NCBI GenBank assembly: GCA_016720745.1
Contig: JADKKA010000019.1
Coordinates: 434,001-498,000, forward strand
Length of the DNA: 64,000 nt
Source of the DNA: Chitinophagaceae bacterium
GTDB lineage: Bacteria > Bacteroidota > Bacteroidia > Chitinophagales > Chitinophagaceae
Direction of reading: 5' to 3'
Shown: piece after piece, positions 1 through 8,950 of the stretch
Numbering within the stretch: position 1 is the stretch's first letter
How the letters are laid out: every line of letters begins with the position of its first letter
The notes under the pieces: generated by a model
What the model was told of the DNA's origin: nothing
Databases searched by the model: none
Seen by the model: only the letters and a program-made list of their open reading frames with translations
Translations under genes and position numbers: made by a program

Positions 1-665
1 GGTAAACCGGGTATCTGCAGGGTGAGGGCTTCCCCTTTATTGGGAGCAAAAGGAAGATTCCGGAAAAAAGGGTTACTGCTCCCCACTGTTCCATCACAAA
101 ATATTATGCGGGAAGCCCTGATATCCCGGTACCTGATTCCGTCGGGGGATACGGTTAAATCCGTATGATCAAATTCTTCTTCCCGGATTTGTTGCTGACG
201 GATCAATGTATTCCTCCAGGCGGGCAATATATTTTCAAGATGTACCGTATAAACCGGCTGAATGGCGCCGAATCCAAAATCGTAATTGAAAAATTCCCGG
301 TACTGATTTTCTTCGGCAGGGACAGATACATAATTGGCTTTTTCCTCCACTCTTTGCAGGAAGCTCAAACGCATTTGCGGGCTGGGGAAAAAGTCAATAA
401 TATCTTTATGGGAAATGGCTTTTACTTGTAATGTATTTCCCATTGCAGTATATGCCTCCCATACAAAAGGCATGAGTTCATTGGCCATCCATACTTCCAC
501 ATGCCGTCTGCCAGTAACCGGATTGATAATCCCAGCTGCCAGTCTGGAAGGGGCATTGGGGTTTTGCTGATCAATGATAAAAAAGGACCTGTTTTGCTGT
601 TGCAGGAAATAGGAGAGCCAGGTGCCACTGATGCCCTGCCCAATGATCAGAAAATCAACTTGCAT
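1..665 (-). CDS. FAD-dependent oxidoreductase (DAO family), 5' part, runs off left edge
   Basis: The minus strand is open from an ATG at 663-665 to the window edge, giving 221 codons without a stop. The N-terminus carries a Rossmann dinucleotide-binding motif, LIIGQGISGT (residues 6-15), then an acidic residue at the end of the second strand (IIDQQN) and SRLAAGIINPVTGRR (40-54), which is typical of D-amino-acid/glycine-oxidase-like flavoproteins. The visible end, PNKGEALTLQIPG, also fits the DAO fold. It probably oxidises an amine or amino acid with FAD, but the substrate cannot be read from this part. A TAnnTTTG box lies only 3 bp before the ATG, so the transcript may be leaderless. Confidence 0.85.
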   Translation of the reverse strand, partial: MQVDFLIIGQGISGTWLSYFLQQQNRSFFIIDQQNPNAPSRLAAGIINPVTGRRHVEVWMANELMPFVWEAYTAMGNTLQVKAISHKDIIDFFPSPQMRLSFLQRVEEKANYVSVPAEENQYREFFNYDFGFGAIQPVYTVHLENILPAWRNTLIRQQQIREEEFDHTDLTVSPDGIRYRDIRASRIIFCDGTVGSSNPFFRNLPFAPNKGEALTLQIPGL

Positions 666-668
666 CTG

Positions 669-676
669 CAAATGTA
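669..676 (-). promoter_or_regulatory. Bacteroidota -7 box close to the oxidoreductase start
   Basis: The minus strand reads TACATTTG, an exact TAnnTTTG match, followed by CAG and then the ATG. No convincing -33 TTTG was found at the usual distance. The spacing predicts transcription starting at or inside the start codon. Confidence 0.45.
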
Positions 677-697
677 AAGGATCAGGTACAATGCAGC

Positions 698-746
698 TTT
701 CTTCCTGTCCGGTAAAGCTGCTGCTTATTGCCGGACAGAAAGAAAT
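698..746 (-). terminator. Inverted repeat after the alpha-2-macroglobulin gene
   Basis: The arms CTGTCCGG and CCGGACAG are separated by about 20 bp and extended by TTCTT/AAGAA-type pairing. It lies just downstream of the stop at 758 on the minus strand. There is no clean T-run, so termination is an inference. Confidence 0.4.
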
Positions 747-757
747 TGCTTTAGTTT

Positions 758-3700
758 TTACTCCACCGTAATCCTCACGCCCTCACTATGAGAGCTGAAT
801 TCCGGTGCATACATACACTGGATACTGGTAATGCCATTGCTGAAATTACCGGTATGGGTGACGAAGAGCGGGTATTCGAAAACATAAGTGCCCTTGCGCA
901 GGTAACTGAAAAAGAAATTGGTGCTGGCATCTTTTGTGCTTTCGTAATAACCCAGTCCGCCCTGCCATTTGTACTGGCTCAGTACATTCACCGGCTCGAG
1001 AGCAGAGGCCCGCATATCTTTCATGTGCACATATTCCATATCGCGGTCCACCCGCAGTTCCACCCTTACTTTTATTTTATCACCCACTTTTAAAACATCA
1101 CCATCATTCACCGGTGTGAGCACGGGTCCGCGGTCACTGTTTTTTTCGATGAACAATTTCTTCACGAGTTTTAAAGGAGTGGCAGCAGTCGTGATTTTAT
1201 CGAGGTCTTCAAAATACTGCCAGTACACAGCACCCCAGGTGGCACCGACCTCCCCCATGCCTCCTCCGGCATTGGGTGAACTCACCTGTACTTTGATATT
1301 ACCCATTTGCGGATCCACTTTGTTTCCGTCAATGGTTTGTTTGAAATATCCTGAACCGGCTTCCTGTTGCTGGGAACTGGATTTGATGCTGAGATTACCC
1401 AGTTTAATTTCAACCAGCGGCTCATTGGTCAAACTGCCAATAGCAGCAGGTCCTGTGCCTTGTAAAAGCAAAGCGTAACAAGCTTCTGCGGTGGCCTTGG
1501 TTGTTTTCCAGTTATTGGTTTGTTTGTTTTTCAGTAACCAGGTACGCAGGTCATCCACTGCTTTTTCATCTTTACCGGCTTCCTGGAATGCTTCAATCAG
1601 CAAAGCCTGTGTTTCGATAGGAGCCTGGTACCAGAACCAGCCGTTGGTCTGATCTTTCCAATACATGCCGAGCTCTTCATTAACAATTGCTGTTTCTTTT
1701 AATGATTTTAAGATAGCAGCCGTTGTTTTGGCATCATTGGTACGGTGCATGGCCAGACTGATCATACCCTGCATATACTTGCTCTGACCTACCCAGGTTT
1801 GCTGCGTTCTGCCACGGAAATAATCATAGGCTGTTTTAGACGCAGTGGCAATTGGATAATCAGGGAAGAAACTACGCATATACAGGTATTGGATAGTTGT
1901 ATATCCCGGCGTATAAGTTTTCAGACTGACTTTGTATTTGATCAGATCATCATAATCTTCCTTGATTTTACGATCAAGATAAGGGATGGCTTTCTGCAGG
2001 ATCGCTTTGAGTTTATCACTATGTCCGGAGGCAGCTGCTTTTAATTTCAACAGGTGTCCGATTCCGGTAACAATGTACTGTGTGATATAACGGTCATCCG
2101 GACCGCCACTGAACCACACAAAACCACCATTGCTGCTTTGCATTTGTTTCAGCTTGTCATAAGAACTGTTCAGCTGTTCACTCATGCGCACCATATCAAA
2201 TAATAAAGCAATATTCCTTTTTTGCTCTGCTTCATTTTTGGCCTGGAGTACCCAGGGTGTTTCTTCCAGCAATACCGCTTTAAGTTCCTGGTTCTTTTGC
2301 AGATTGCTCATCAGGGCCGCCGTGTCTTTGATCCGCCATCTTTCAAAAACCTGTTTGATCCTGGGCGATGAGTTCGCAATAAAGGTGGCCAGCGAATTGG
2401 CATAATACCGGTTCCAGGTTTGTTCGGCACATTCATAGGGATATTCCATCAGGTAGGGCAGGGCCTGTACCGCGTACCAGGCCGGATTACTGGTGTATTC
2501 AACTGTAATGGCGTGGTGCTGCAGACTTTCACTATTTCCGCTTTTCAATAACTTATCAAAACTAAAGTTACGGGTACCGGTTCCGCGCATGGGCAGTGGC
2601 ATGGATTCAGTCACCAGCATCCGGTTGGTCAAAACCGGTAATGCATTTTCTTCTCCATCGCTGTAGGCGCCGGACTTCACAACAATTCTCCATACCAGGG
2701 CTTTGTTGAACTGATAAGGGACTTCCATCGGGAATTTGATAGATTCACTTTGTCCTGCACCAACGGTGAAGTATTGATTAGGAATTACACTTTTAAAACG
2801 ACCATCCACCGGCTCATTGGTAGCTGCATCGAATAACTGGAATTCGGCCGTGCCAGTCATTTCTTTGGCGGTCAGGTTCACTACTTTGGCACTGAATTCC
2901 ATTTTATCTCCTTCCCGCAAAAAACGGGGAGGATTGGGTTGTACCATCAGTTCTTTCTGTGTTACAATTTCTTTGGTACTATTACCAAAAGCGGCGTCTT
3001 TGGTATGGGCCAGGGCCATGAATTTCCATTTGGTCAGGGCCTCAGGCATGGTGAAACTGAACTCAATTGCACCCGTACTATCCGTACGAAGATCCGGAAA
3101 GAAGAAAGCGGTTTCATTAAAGTTCTTCCGGATTTTTACTTCACCGGAGGGGGTGCCTTCAGTCCGGGTATCCGTCTGATCTCTGACTCCATCTCCATCT
3201 TTTTTGGTTACCTGTAAACCCGACACTTTGCCAGTCAGTGCTTTGTCCAAAGATTTCTCTTCTGCCTGTTCTGCTACACTGCCTACAGCATCTGCTTCAA
3301 CCATTCCGGGAGCCGGTGCCCGGTTGGCTAAACGAAACATCATCCTGTCTTCAAAGAAACTCAGACTCTCGCTGAATAAATAATCATATCGCTTGTCTAC
3401 ATAAAGCATTTCATCATAGCTTTCGTTTTTCTGTTGTGATTGCAGCTGATTAAAATTCATGGAACCACTCCAGCTTTTATTATTGTAGAAATAAGGCCAG
3501 ATAGATGGGGTTCCCCAACCATGGGAATAAAACTGATCCAGAGATGCATCATACATGGTCGCCAGCATTTCGGCAGCCAGTTTTTCTTTCTGATAACCGG
3601 TGATCCTGATTTTCCATTTTTCTTCGCTGCCAGGGAGCGTCTTGTCACGATAAGTGACATATTCAATACCCAGGTTTTTATCAGTCCAGGGTATCGTAAT

Positions 3701-4336
3701 AGTCTGGCTCAACTGGTAAAACCGGTTATGTTTAACGAAGATCCAGTTGGTGCCAAAACCTCCTTTATCTGCCGGCGTTGTAGGGAAGCTGAATTTCTCT
3801 TTTTGATTCGACAACTCCAGAAACTTATAATTTGTTTCCTTGTTGCTGATATCCTTATTGATCTGATGAACTACAAATAAACTATCTGCTGCAGTACCCA
3901 GTTCCACCTCTGCAGTTTTGCCCGCTTCCACATTGGTTTGCATATTTCCTGTCCATAAATAATCAGGCTTACTCAGTTTTTTACTCTTTTCATCATAGAG
4001 CTCGATGTACTGGATATCTTTTACTTCCTGCCCCTTTTTGTCTTTGGCAATGACTTCCACGGCATAAAAGCCAGGACTAAATCCGCTATGTACCACCGGC
4101 CACTGTCCATTCATCCGGCTTGAATCATTTTTAGAGAATACGGCCGGATTTTTCTCCCAGCTTTTGAAATCAGCTTCATTGTCGTATTCGTCATAAGGGA
4201 AGTTCCGGATATAAGCATCCTTGCTCATCACAAACTGATCAGGCCGCTCCCAAAGTCTGTCGCGGATCAATCTGTTTTCTGCTTTCAATGGACTGATCAC
4301 CACGGTAATATTGGCCGGTTCAAATTCGCCATTCAT
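758..4336 (-). CDS. Alpha-2-macroglobulin family protein, C-terminal part (thioester domain)
   Basis: This 1192-residue frame holds the bait and thioester half of a bacterial alpha-2-macroglobulin. The thioester motif CAEQ is at 636-639 in YPYECAEQTWNRYYA, followed by an alpha/alpha-toroid domain and a C-terminal receptor-like beta domain. Such proteins are periplasmic or surface protease traps; the thioester covalently captures the attacking protease. The first residues continue the upstream frame, and the two frames overlap by 4 bp (ATGA). One extra A in an A6 run would fuse them into a protein of about 2040 residues, the usual size in Bacteroidota as I recall it. Near residue 368 is a segment, GKVSGLQVTKKDGDGVRD, that resembles the plug region of SusC-type receptors. 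This half has no signal peptide, so alone it would not be exported. Confidence 0.85.
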   Translation of the reverse strand: MNGEFEPANITVVISPLKAENRLIRDRLWERPDQFVMSKDAYIRNFPYDEYDNEADFKSWEKNPAVFSKNDSSRMNGQWPVVHSGFSPGFYAVEVIAKDKKGQEVKDIQYIELYDEKSKKLSKPDYLWTGNMQTNVEAGKTAEVELGTAADSLFVVHQINKDISNKETNYKFLELSNQKEKFSFPTTPADKGGFGTNWIFVKHNRFYQLSQTITIPWTDKNLGIEYVTYRDKTLPGSEEKWKIRITGYQKEKLAAEMLATMYDASLDQFYSHGWGTPSIWPYFYNNKSWSGSMNFNQLQSQQKNESYDEMLYVDKRYDYLFSESLSFFEDRMMFRLANRAPAPGMVEADAVGSVAEQAEEKSLDKALTGKVSGLQVTKKDGDGVRDQTDTRTEGTPSGEVKIRKNFNETAFFFPDLRTDSTGAIEFSFTMPEALTKWKFMALAHTKDAAFGNSTKEIVTQKELMVQPNPPRFLREGDKMEFSAKVVNLTAKEMTGTAEFQLFDAATNEPVDGRFKSVIPNQYFTVGAGQSESIKFPMEVPYQFNKALVWRIVVKSGAYSDGEENALPVLTNRMLVTESMPLPMRGTGTRNFSFDKLLKSGNSESLQHHAITVEYTSNPAWYAVQALPYLMEYPYECAEQTWNRYYANSLATFIANSSPRIKQVFERWRIKDTAALMSNLQKNQELKAVLLEETPWVLQAKNEAEQKRNIALLFDMVRMSEQLNSSYDKLKQMQSSNGGFVWFSGGPDDRYITQYIVTGIGHLLKLKAAASGHSDKLKAILQKAIPYLDRKIKEDYDDLIKYKVSLKTYTPGYTTIQYLYMRSFFPDYPIATASKTAYDYFRGRTQQTWVGQSKYMQGMISLAMHRTNDAKTTAAILKSLKETAIVNEELGMYWKDQTNGWFWYQAPIETQALLIEAFQEAGKDEKAVDDLRTWLLKNKQTNNWKTTKATAEACYALLLQGTGPAAIGSLTNEPLVEIKLGNLSIKSSSQQQEAGSGYFKQTIDGNKVDPQMGNIKVQVSSPNAGGGMGEVGATWGAVYWQYFEDLDKITTAATPLKLVKKLFIEKNSDRGPVLTPVNDGDVLKVGDKIKVRVELRVDRDMEYVHMKDMRASALEPVNVLSQYKWQGGLGYYESTKDASTNFFFSYLRKGTYVFEYPLFVTHTGNFSNGITSIQCMYAPEFSSHSEGVRITVE

Positions 4337-6909
4337 ATTCCGGGTGGAAATATTAATTTTTTCAGACTGTCGGCCGGGATCCTGGCAGGGATGGATGTTT
4401 GCAGGATCAGTGATTTATAGCTTACCGATACTGTTTTTTCACCGCTACGGGTTTCCCCGTTGATATCGGTTACATCGGCATAGACCCTGTAATCGAATAC
4501 CGGTTCAAATTTTTTATCGATGCTCAGGTCAGGAATGGCAGTGAATTCGATTTTGAATTTACCGTCCTTATCTGTCACTACTTCACCGTTTACAATTTCC
4601 ATTTCTTCAGTGGGTGGCTGCCACCAGCGCCAGAACATCCAGGAATACAGGAAACGGGGCTCCCTTACCACCCGGTATTTTACATTGGCGCCATCTACAT
4701 TATTGCCGGCATATGCTTTCGCCAGACCGGTAACAGTGATCTTATCATTGACTTCATAAGTGCCTTTGATGGGCTCGTAGTCCACATAAAACTTGGGTCT
4801 TTTGTATTCTTCCACCCTGAACTGGGCATTGCCATTGTCGGTTTTGGTAAAAATGCTGAACTGTCCGTTCAAGCCGCTTTGGGGTAACTGGAACTTACCA
4901 CTGAATGATCCGTATTCGTTGGTGAGTACGGGGATCGTATCAATGTCCTTGTAATTCGCATCCCGCAGGATGACATTGGTAGCGTAGTTGGCTTTTACAC
5001 CGCCGGTTTTTTCCCGGGTATTCCTGGTGAGTACGATACCTTTAAAATAAACGGTTTGCCCCGGACGGTAAATAGACCTGTCGGTAAAGAGGTGAACCGA
5101 AGTGAGTTGTTTGGGCTCTTCTGTTTCCTGGTTATTGTAATAGTAGTCGTATGAATAATCACTCATCAAGAGCTTGTCGGTCTGGTAGCTGATATCCAGT
5201 AAAAAGGAATTGCTGCCATAATTGTTAGGCTCCCTTTTTTTCTTGTCCATTCTGAAAAACCCATTGGCATCTGTGGTATACATTTTCCCCTTTTCCTTAA
5301 TGTATTTTGAACTGGTGTAATCATAATGTTGTTCCCAGGTTTGTACGCTGGCTTTTGCAAGGGGGCGGCCGTTATCGCGGTTCAGTACAAAATAGTCATT
5401 GCTGCTATTGACATAACTGATATTGGAAACATAGAATGAACGGGCGCCCAGCAGAATTTTGGTGTTTTTGAAATCCTTATTATCTGATCCCAGCAGGATA
5501 TATTCTCCGGCAGGAAGGGCACCAATCATGATTTCCGCCAGATGTTGCTGGTGGTCCTTAGTGTCGGGTAATGACTGTTCCCAGTTTTTTTCTACTTTGG
5601 CATTGATCAGAGCCGGCCAGTATTTGTTGCTGTATTGTTCTTCCAGTTGCTTTTTTAAATCCTCCGTCATGCGGATGAGCCGGAAATGAAGGTTTGTAAT
5701 ATTATTGTATTTCACCAGAGAGCGGAAGGGTTGCCCGGGTACATTTACTTTTTCCAGACTGAACTGGAAGGATTTCTTTTTGATTTCTTTGAGCAGGTTA
5801 TAGCAATTGATCCTGCCTTCGGAAGAATCTTTTTGCAGCAGGATTTTTTCACAGATTTCCTTTGCTTTCAGTTTGTCGAAGCGGTGAGTGCTGTCGCCAT
5901 AAGGACGGTACTCAGTTGCTTTTTCATTGTAATAAGCGGCCAGGAGGTACCATGCCTGGGCAGCAGCAGGGCTGTTTCCGTATTGATTCGCAATATGATT
6001 GATGGAATTGAAATACAACTGATCCTTATCGGGATGAGTGGATTTGCTTTTTACAAATGCCAGTCTTAGCAGATCAGCATCCAGTAATGCATCGGGTTTG
6101 GCATCGCGTAAATGCAGGCTGATCAGTTGCTGGTAAATCAGGATGGCTTTATGTTGCAGGGAGCTACTGTCTTTGGTAGGGAATTTTCTTTTTACAAAAT
6201 CGGAGGCAGGATCAAAGGCACTGGCAGTATTGATCTCGAAAGCGTAAGCCGGTTTGGTAATATCTCTTTCATCATTCTGGAAATACAGTAAGGCGCGGTG
6301 GGCGAGCAGGTCATAAAGGGTGGGGCGAAGCTGCCGCATATTTCCTTTAATGATGATTGCTTCGTAGGCGGTCAATTTGGTTTGCTGTAAGATCCCTTCC
6401 GGTTGAATGGATTGCAGATAGAGTTCTGTAATCCTTTTGTGAAAGTCATTGATATCCCAGGTGGCGGGATCTGCTTTTGAATATTTATCTGTATGTGTCC
6501 GGTCATACAGTTTCCAGCGGTTGTTCTGGAAGTAATTCCAGTACATTTCCGCCAGGAGGCTCTTTAATATTGCATTGGCCGTTTCTTTTCCTTTTTGACC
6601 TTCCTGGATTTCTTTCTCTATTTCCGTCATGGATATATATTCATTGTCCTCCCGGTTTTCGTTTTGCAGGGTGGCCATATATACCAGGGACTTGATCAGC
6701 TGTGCTTCCTGTTTGTCTTTTTTGGCGAGGGCATAAATTTTCTTCACTTCTTCCAGGGCGGATTTGGGCAGGCCCTTTTCTTTGAAGTTTTCTACTTTCT
6801 TCCATTCGGCGGTATAATTCTTAACGGGTTGCTGGCTGCTGGCACTCATAGTAATCAGGCTGATGAAAAGTAAACAGATAAAGTAAGGTCGGTACAGGGA
6901 AATTTTCAT
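4333..6909 (-). CDS. Alpha-2-macroglobulin family protein, N-terminal part (MG domains)
   Basis: The frame is 858 residues long. It starts with a signal peptide (MKISLYRPYFICLLFISLITMSASS), followed by a long alpha-helical region and macroglobulin-like beta domains. The MG2 hallmark DRSIYRPGQTVYFKG starts at residue 610. The frame ends abruptly at LKKLIFPPGI. Adding one A to the preceding A6 run would continue it as LKKINISTRNMNGEF, straight into the next frame. It is therefore probably the first half of one exported protease-inhibitor protein, broken by a one-base deletion or a sequencing error. Two coupled genes with an ATGA overlap remain possible. Confidence 0.85.
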   Translation of the reverse strand: MKISLYRPYFICLLFISLITMSASSQQPVKNYTAEWKKVENFKEKGLPKSALEEVKKIYALAKKDKQEAQLIKSLVYMATLQNENREDNEYISMTEIEKEIQEGQKGKETANAILKSLLAEMYWNYFQNNRWKLYDRTHTDKYSKADPATWDINDFHKRITELYLQSIQPEGILQQTKLTAYEAIIIKGNMRQLRPTLYDLLAHRALLYFQNDERDITKPAYAFEINTASAFDPASDFVKRKFPTKDSSSLQHKAILIYQQLISLHLRDAKPDALLDADLLRLAFVKSKSTHPDKDQLYFNSINHIANQYGNSPAAAQAWYLLAAYYNEKATEYRPYGDSTHRFDKLKAKEICEKILLQKDSSEGRINCYNLLKEIKKKSFQFSLEKVNVPGQPFRSLVKYNNITNLHFRLIRMTEDLKKQLEEQYSNKYWPALINAKVEKNWEQSLPDTKDHQQHLAEIMIGALPAGEYILLGSDNKDFKNTKILLGARSFYVSNISYVNSSNDYFVLNRDNGRPLAKASVQTWEQHYDYTSSKYIKEKGKMYTTDANGFFRMDKKKREPNNYGSNSFLLDISYQTDKLLMSDYSYDYYYNNQETEEPKQLTSVHLFTDRSIYRPGQTVYFKGIVLTRNTREKTGGVKANYATNVILRDANYKDIDTIPVLTNEYGSFSGKFQLPQSGLNGQFSIFTKTDNGNAQFRVEEYKRPKFYVDYEPIKGTYEVNDKITVTGLAKAYAGNNVDGANVKYRVVREPRFLYSWMFWRWWQPPTEEMEIVNGEVVTDKDGKFKIEFTAIPDLSIDKKFEPVFDYRVYADVTDINGETRSGEKTVSVSYKSLILQTSIPARIPADSLKKLIFPPGI

Positions 6910-7230
6910 GGATCAAAATTTAATACAAGGTAACTAATCTTTCATTGCGCTTTTTATGATGCCGTTACAGCGGTGATTTCATAAAAAAGGTACCCTTTGG
7001 CGGGTATTTTATGATTTGTATATTCTTTTTACTTGGAGAAAACAGCCAATATGTGTAAAATATACATTTTATGAAACCCTTGCCTGGCAAGGATTCCGGC
7101 ATATACCTGCAAAAGCCGCAACAAGCATGCATTCGCCTTTAACAATTTCTTACTGTTGTATTTGGCATAACTGGCACGCCTTTGGAAATACTGTTGGCGT
7201 AACAGATTTATAACCCTAAAACGAACGATC
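6910..7230. other. Divergent intergenic region
   Basis: These 321 bp separate the A2M gene (minus) from the DUF4476 gene (plus) and should hold both promoters. I see no exact TAnnTTTG with a matching -33 element. The open frames here (for example the 96-residue one on the minus strand that overlaps the DUF4476 gene) do not look like real proteins. Confidence 0.5.
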
Positions 7231-7932
7231 ATGAAAAAAATTTCTACCCTTTTATTAAGCTCACTGTTTTCTCTTTCACTGCTGGCTTTCGATGGAAGCC
7301 GCCTGAGCATCTCCGCCACCGGTTCTGCATCTGAACTTAAAATTGAAGTGGACGGCCGTCAAATGACCATGAAGGATAACAGCATCACGCTGGGTTACCT
7401 GGGAGAGGGCCGGCACGATGTAAAAATCTTCAGAGAAGCCAAAAGAAGCCGCAGCAATTTTGGCCGCCGGGAAATTATCTACAATAATACTGTATTCCTG
7501 AAAAGAGGATTCCACCTCGATATCACGATCAACCGTTTCGGTAAGGTGCTGGTTGATGAATGCAGAATGGACATCAATGACGAATGGTACCAGGATGAGG
7601 ACGAATATTTTGACAGCGAAGACGGTTGGGGCCATGGTAACAATGTGATGAATGCCCGTGAACTCGATCAGGTGAAGCAATCACTCCGCAAGGAATGGTT
7701 TGAGAACAACAGGCTGACATCTGCCAAGTTCATCCTTGACAAAAACAATGTGACCACCGTGCAGGTAAAAGAACTGATGAGTCTCTTTACATTCGAAAAC
7801 AACAAGCTGGAGCTGGCTAAGTATGCATACCGTAAAACAGTAGACCAAAAGAGTTACTTCCAGGTCATGGATGCACTTACCTTCAGCAGCAGCAAAGATG
7901 AACTGGCCCGTTTTATCCGTGAATCCCATTAA
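7231..7932 (+). CDS. DUF4476 domain-containing exported protein
   Basis: The 233-residue protein starts with a signal peptide (MKKISTLLLSSLFSLSLLAFDG). The middle is a beta-rich segment with an acidic stretch (DEDEYFDSEDG, about 126-136). The C-terminal 90 residues, from LDQVKQSLRKEWFENN to the end, are a DUF4476 domain: repeated short helices of the type TTVQVKELMSLFTFENNKLE and FSSSKDELARF. DUF4476 proteins are common in Bacteroidota and have no known biochemical role. The gene is monocistronic, with a terminator shared with convergent sucD. Confidence 0.85.
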   Translation: MKKISTLLLSSLFSLSLLAFDGSRLSISATGSASELKIEVDGRQMTMKDNSITLGYLGEGRHDVKIFREAKRSRSNFGRREIIYNNTVFLKRGFHLDITINRFGKVLVDECRMDINDEWYQDEDEYFDSEDGWGHGNNVMNARELDQVKQSLRKEWFENNRLTSAKFILDKNNVTTVQVKELMSLFTFENNKLELAKYAYRKTVDQKSYFQVMDALTFSSSKDELARFIRESH

Positions 7933-7970
7933 CCTGACCATTTCTCACACACTATACACTCAGGGTTAAA

Positions 7971-8009
7971 AGAAAAACCCCGACGTTTCAGTCGGGGTTT
8001 TCTTTTTTT
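7971..8009. terminator. Bidirectional intrinsic terminator
   Basis: The stem CCCCGAC/GTCGGGG, with a 5-nt loop, is flanked by A-rich sequence on the left and TTTTCTTTTTTT on the right. It can therefore end both the DUF4476 transcript (plus) and the sucD transcript (minus). Confidence 0.9.
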
Positions 8010-8026
8010 GCAGTTAGTATCAGCAG

Positions 8027-8899
8027 TTATGATAACACTTTTTTCATGGTGGCACCGATATCAGCCGGGCTGCTGACCACATGGATGCCACATTCGCTCA
8101 TGATTTTCATTTTGGCGGCTGCCGTATCATCCGCACCACCTACAATGGCACCGGCATGTCCCATCCTTCGGCCCGGAGGGGCTGTTTGTCCGGCAATAAA
8201 GCCTACCACCGGTTTTTTATTTCCTGTTTCTTTGATCCAGCGGGCCGCTTCTGCTTCCATGCCACCACCTATTTCTCCAATCATCACAATGGCATCTGTT
8301 TCGGGATCATTCATGAATAATTCCACGGCATCCTTGGTGGGGGTGCCGATGATCGGGTCACCGCCAATTCCAATGGCTGTTGAAATACCCAGACCGGCCT
8401 TAGCCACCTGGTCCGCTGCTTCATACGTAAGGGTACCTGATTTGGATACAATCCCTACCCGTCCTTTCTTGAAAATAAAACCAGGCATGATACCTACTTT
8501 ACATTCTTCAGAAGTAATGATACCGGGGCAGTTGGGGCCAATTAACCTTACCGGTTTACCCTGCAGGTAATTTTTTACTTTCACCATATCCTGTACCGGA
8601 ATTCCTTCGGTAATACAAACTACCAGGCCAATCCCTGCATCGGCTGCTTCCATCACGGCATCAGCTGCAAAAGCCGGCGGCACGAATATGATGCTCACAT
8701 CGGCACCCGTTGCTTTTACACAATCCGCTACTGTATTAAAAACCGGACGGTCCAGGTGCTGTGTTCCTCCTTTGCCAGGTGTAACACCGCCTACCAGATT
8801 GGTTCCGTATTCGATCATCTGGGTGGCGTGAAATGTACCTTCTGTTCCGGTAAAGCCCTGCACCAGGATCTTTGAATTTTTATTGACAAGAATGCTCAT
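8027..8899 (-). CDS. sucD: Succinyl-CoA ligase (ADP-forming) alpha subunit
   Basis: The 290-residue protein matches SucD along its length. It has an N-terminal CoA-binding Rossmann domain (ILVQGFTGTEGTFHATQMIEYG), a GKGG motif, IGPNCPGIITSEECKVGIMP, and the phosphohistidine loop GRRMGHAGAIVGG with the active His at 248. The enzyme converts succinyl-CoA, ADP and phosphate to succinate, CoA and ATP in the TCA cycle, as a heteromer with SucC. sucC is not next to it here. A terminator-like hairpin whose T-run touches the start codon lies immediately upstream. Confidence 0.97.
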   Translation of the reverse strand: MSILVNKNSKILVQGFTGTEGTFHATQMIEYGTNLVGGVTPGKGGTQHLDRPVFNTVADCVKATGADVSIIFVPPAFAADAVMEAADAGIGLVVCITEGIPVQDMVKVKNYLQGKPVRLIGPNCPGIITSEECKVGIMPGFIFKKGRVGIVSKSGTLTYEAADQVAKAGLGISTAIGIGGDPIIGTPTKDAVELFMNDPETDAIVMIGEIGGGMEAEAARWIKETGNKKPVVGFIAGQTAPPGRRMGHAGAIVGGADDTAAAKMKIMSECGIHVVSSPADIGATMKKVLS

Positions 8900-8926
8900 A
8901 AAAAAGCCCCATTTTTTGAATGGGGC
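8900..8926 (-). terminator. Terminator-like hairpin abutting the sucD start codon
   Basis: The minus strand reads GCCCCATT-5 nt-AATGGGGC-TTTTTT and then ATG. It is well placed to end the upstream lipoprotein transcript, whose stop is at 8951. Its T-run occupies the place of a ribosome-binding site for sucD. Confidence 0.65.
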
Positions 8927-8933
8927 AAAAGTA
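8926..8933 (-). promoter_or_regulatory. Probable -7 box of sucD
   Basis: The minus strand reads TACTTTTG, an exact TAnnTTTG match. Its last base is the first base of the hairpin, so transcription would start inside the first arm and the sucD RNA would not carry the full stem. Confidence 0.5.
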
Positions 8934-8950
8934 AGGATTTCGCCAATCTG

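Noticed and set aside
7029..7319. Minus-strand 96-residue frame over the DUF4476 start
   Set aside because: It overlaps the signal peptide of a clear gene and has no protein-like pattern.
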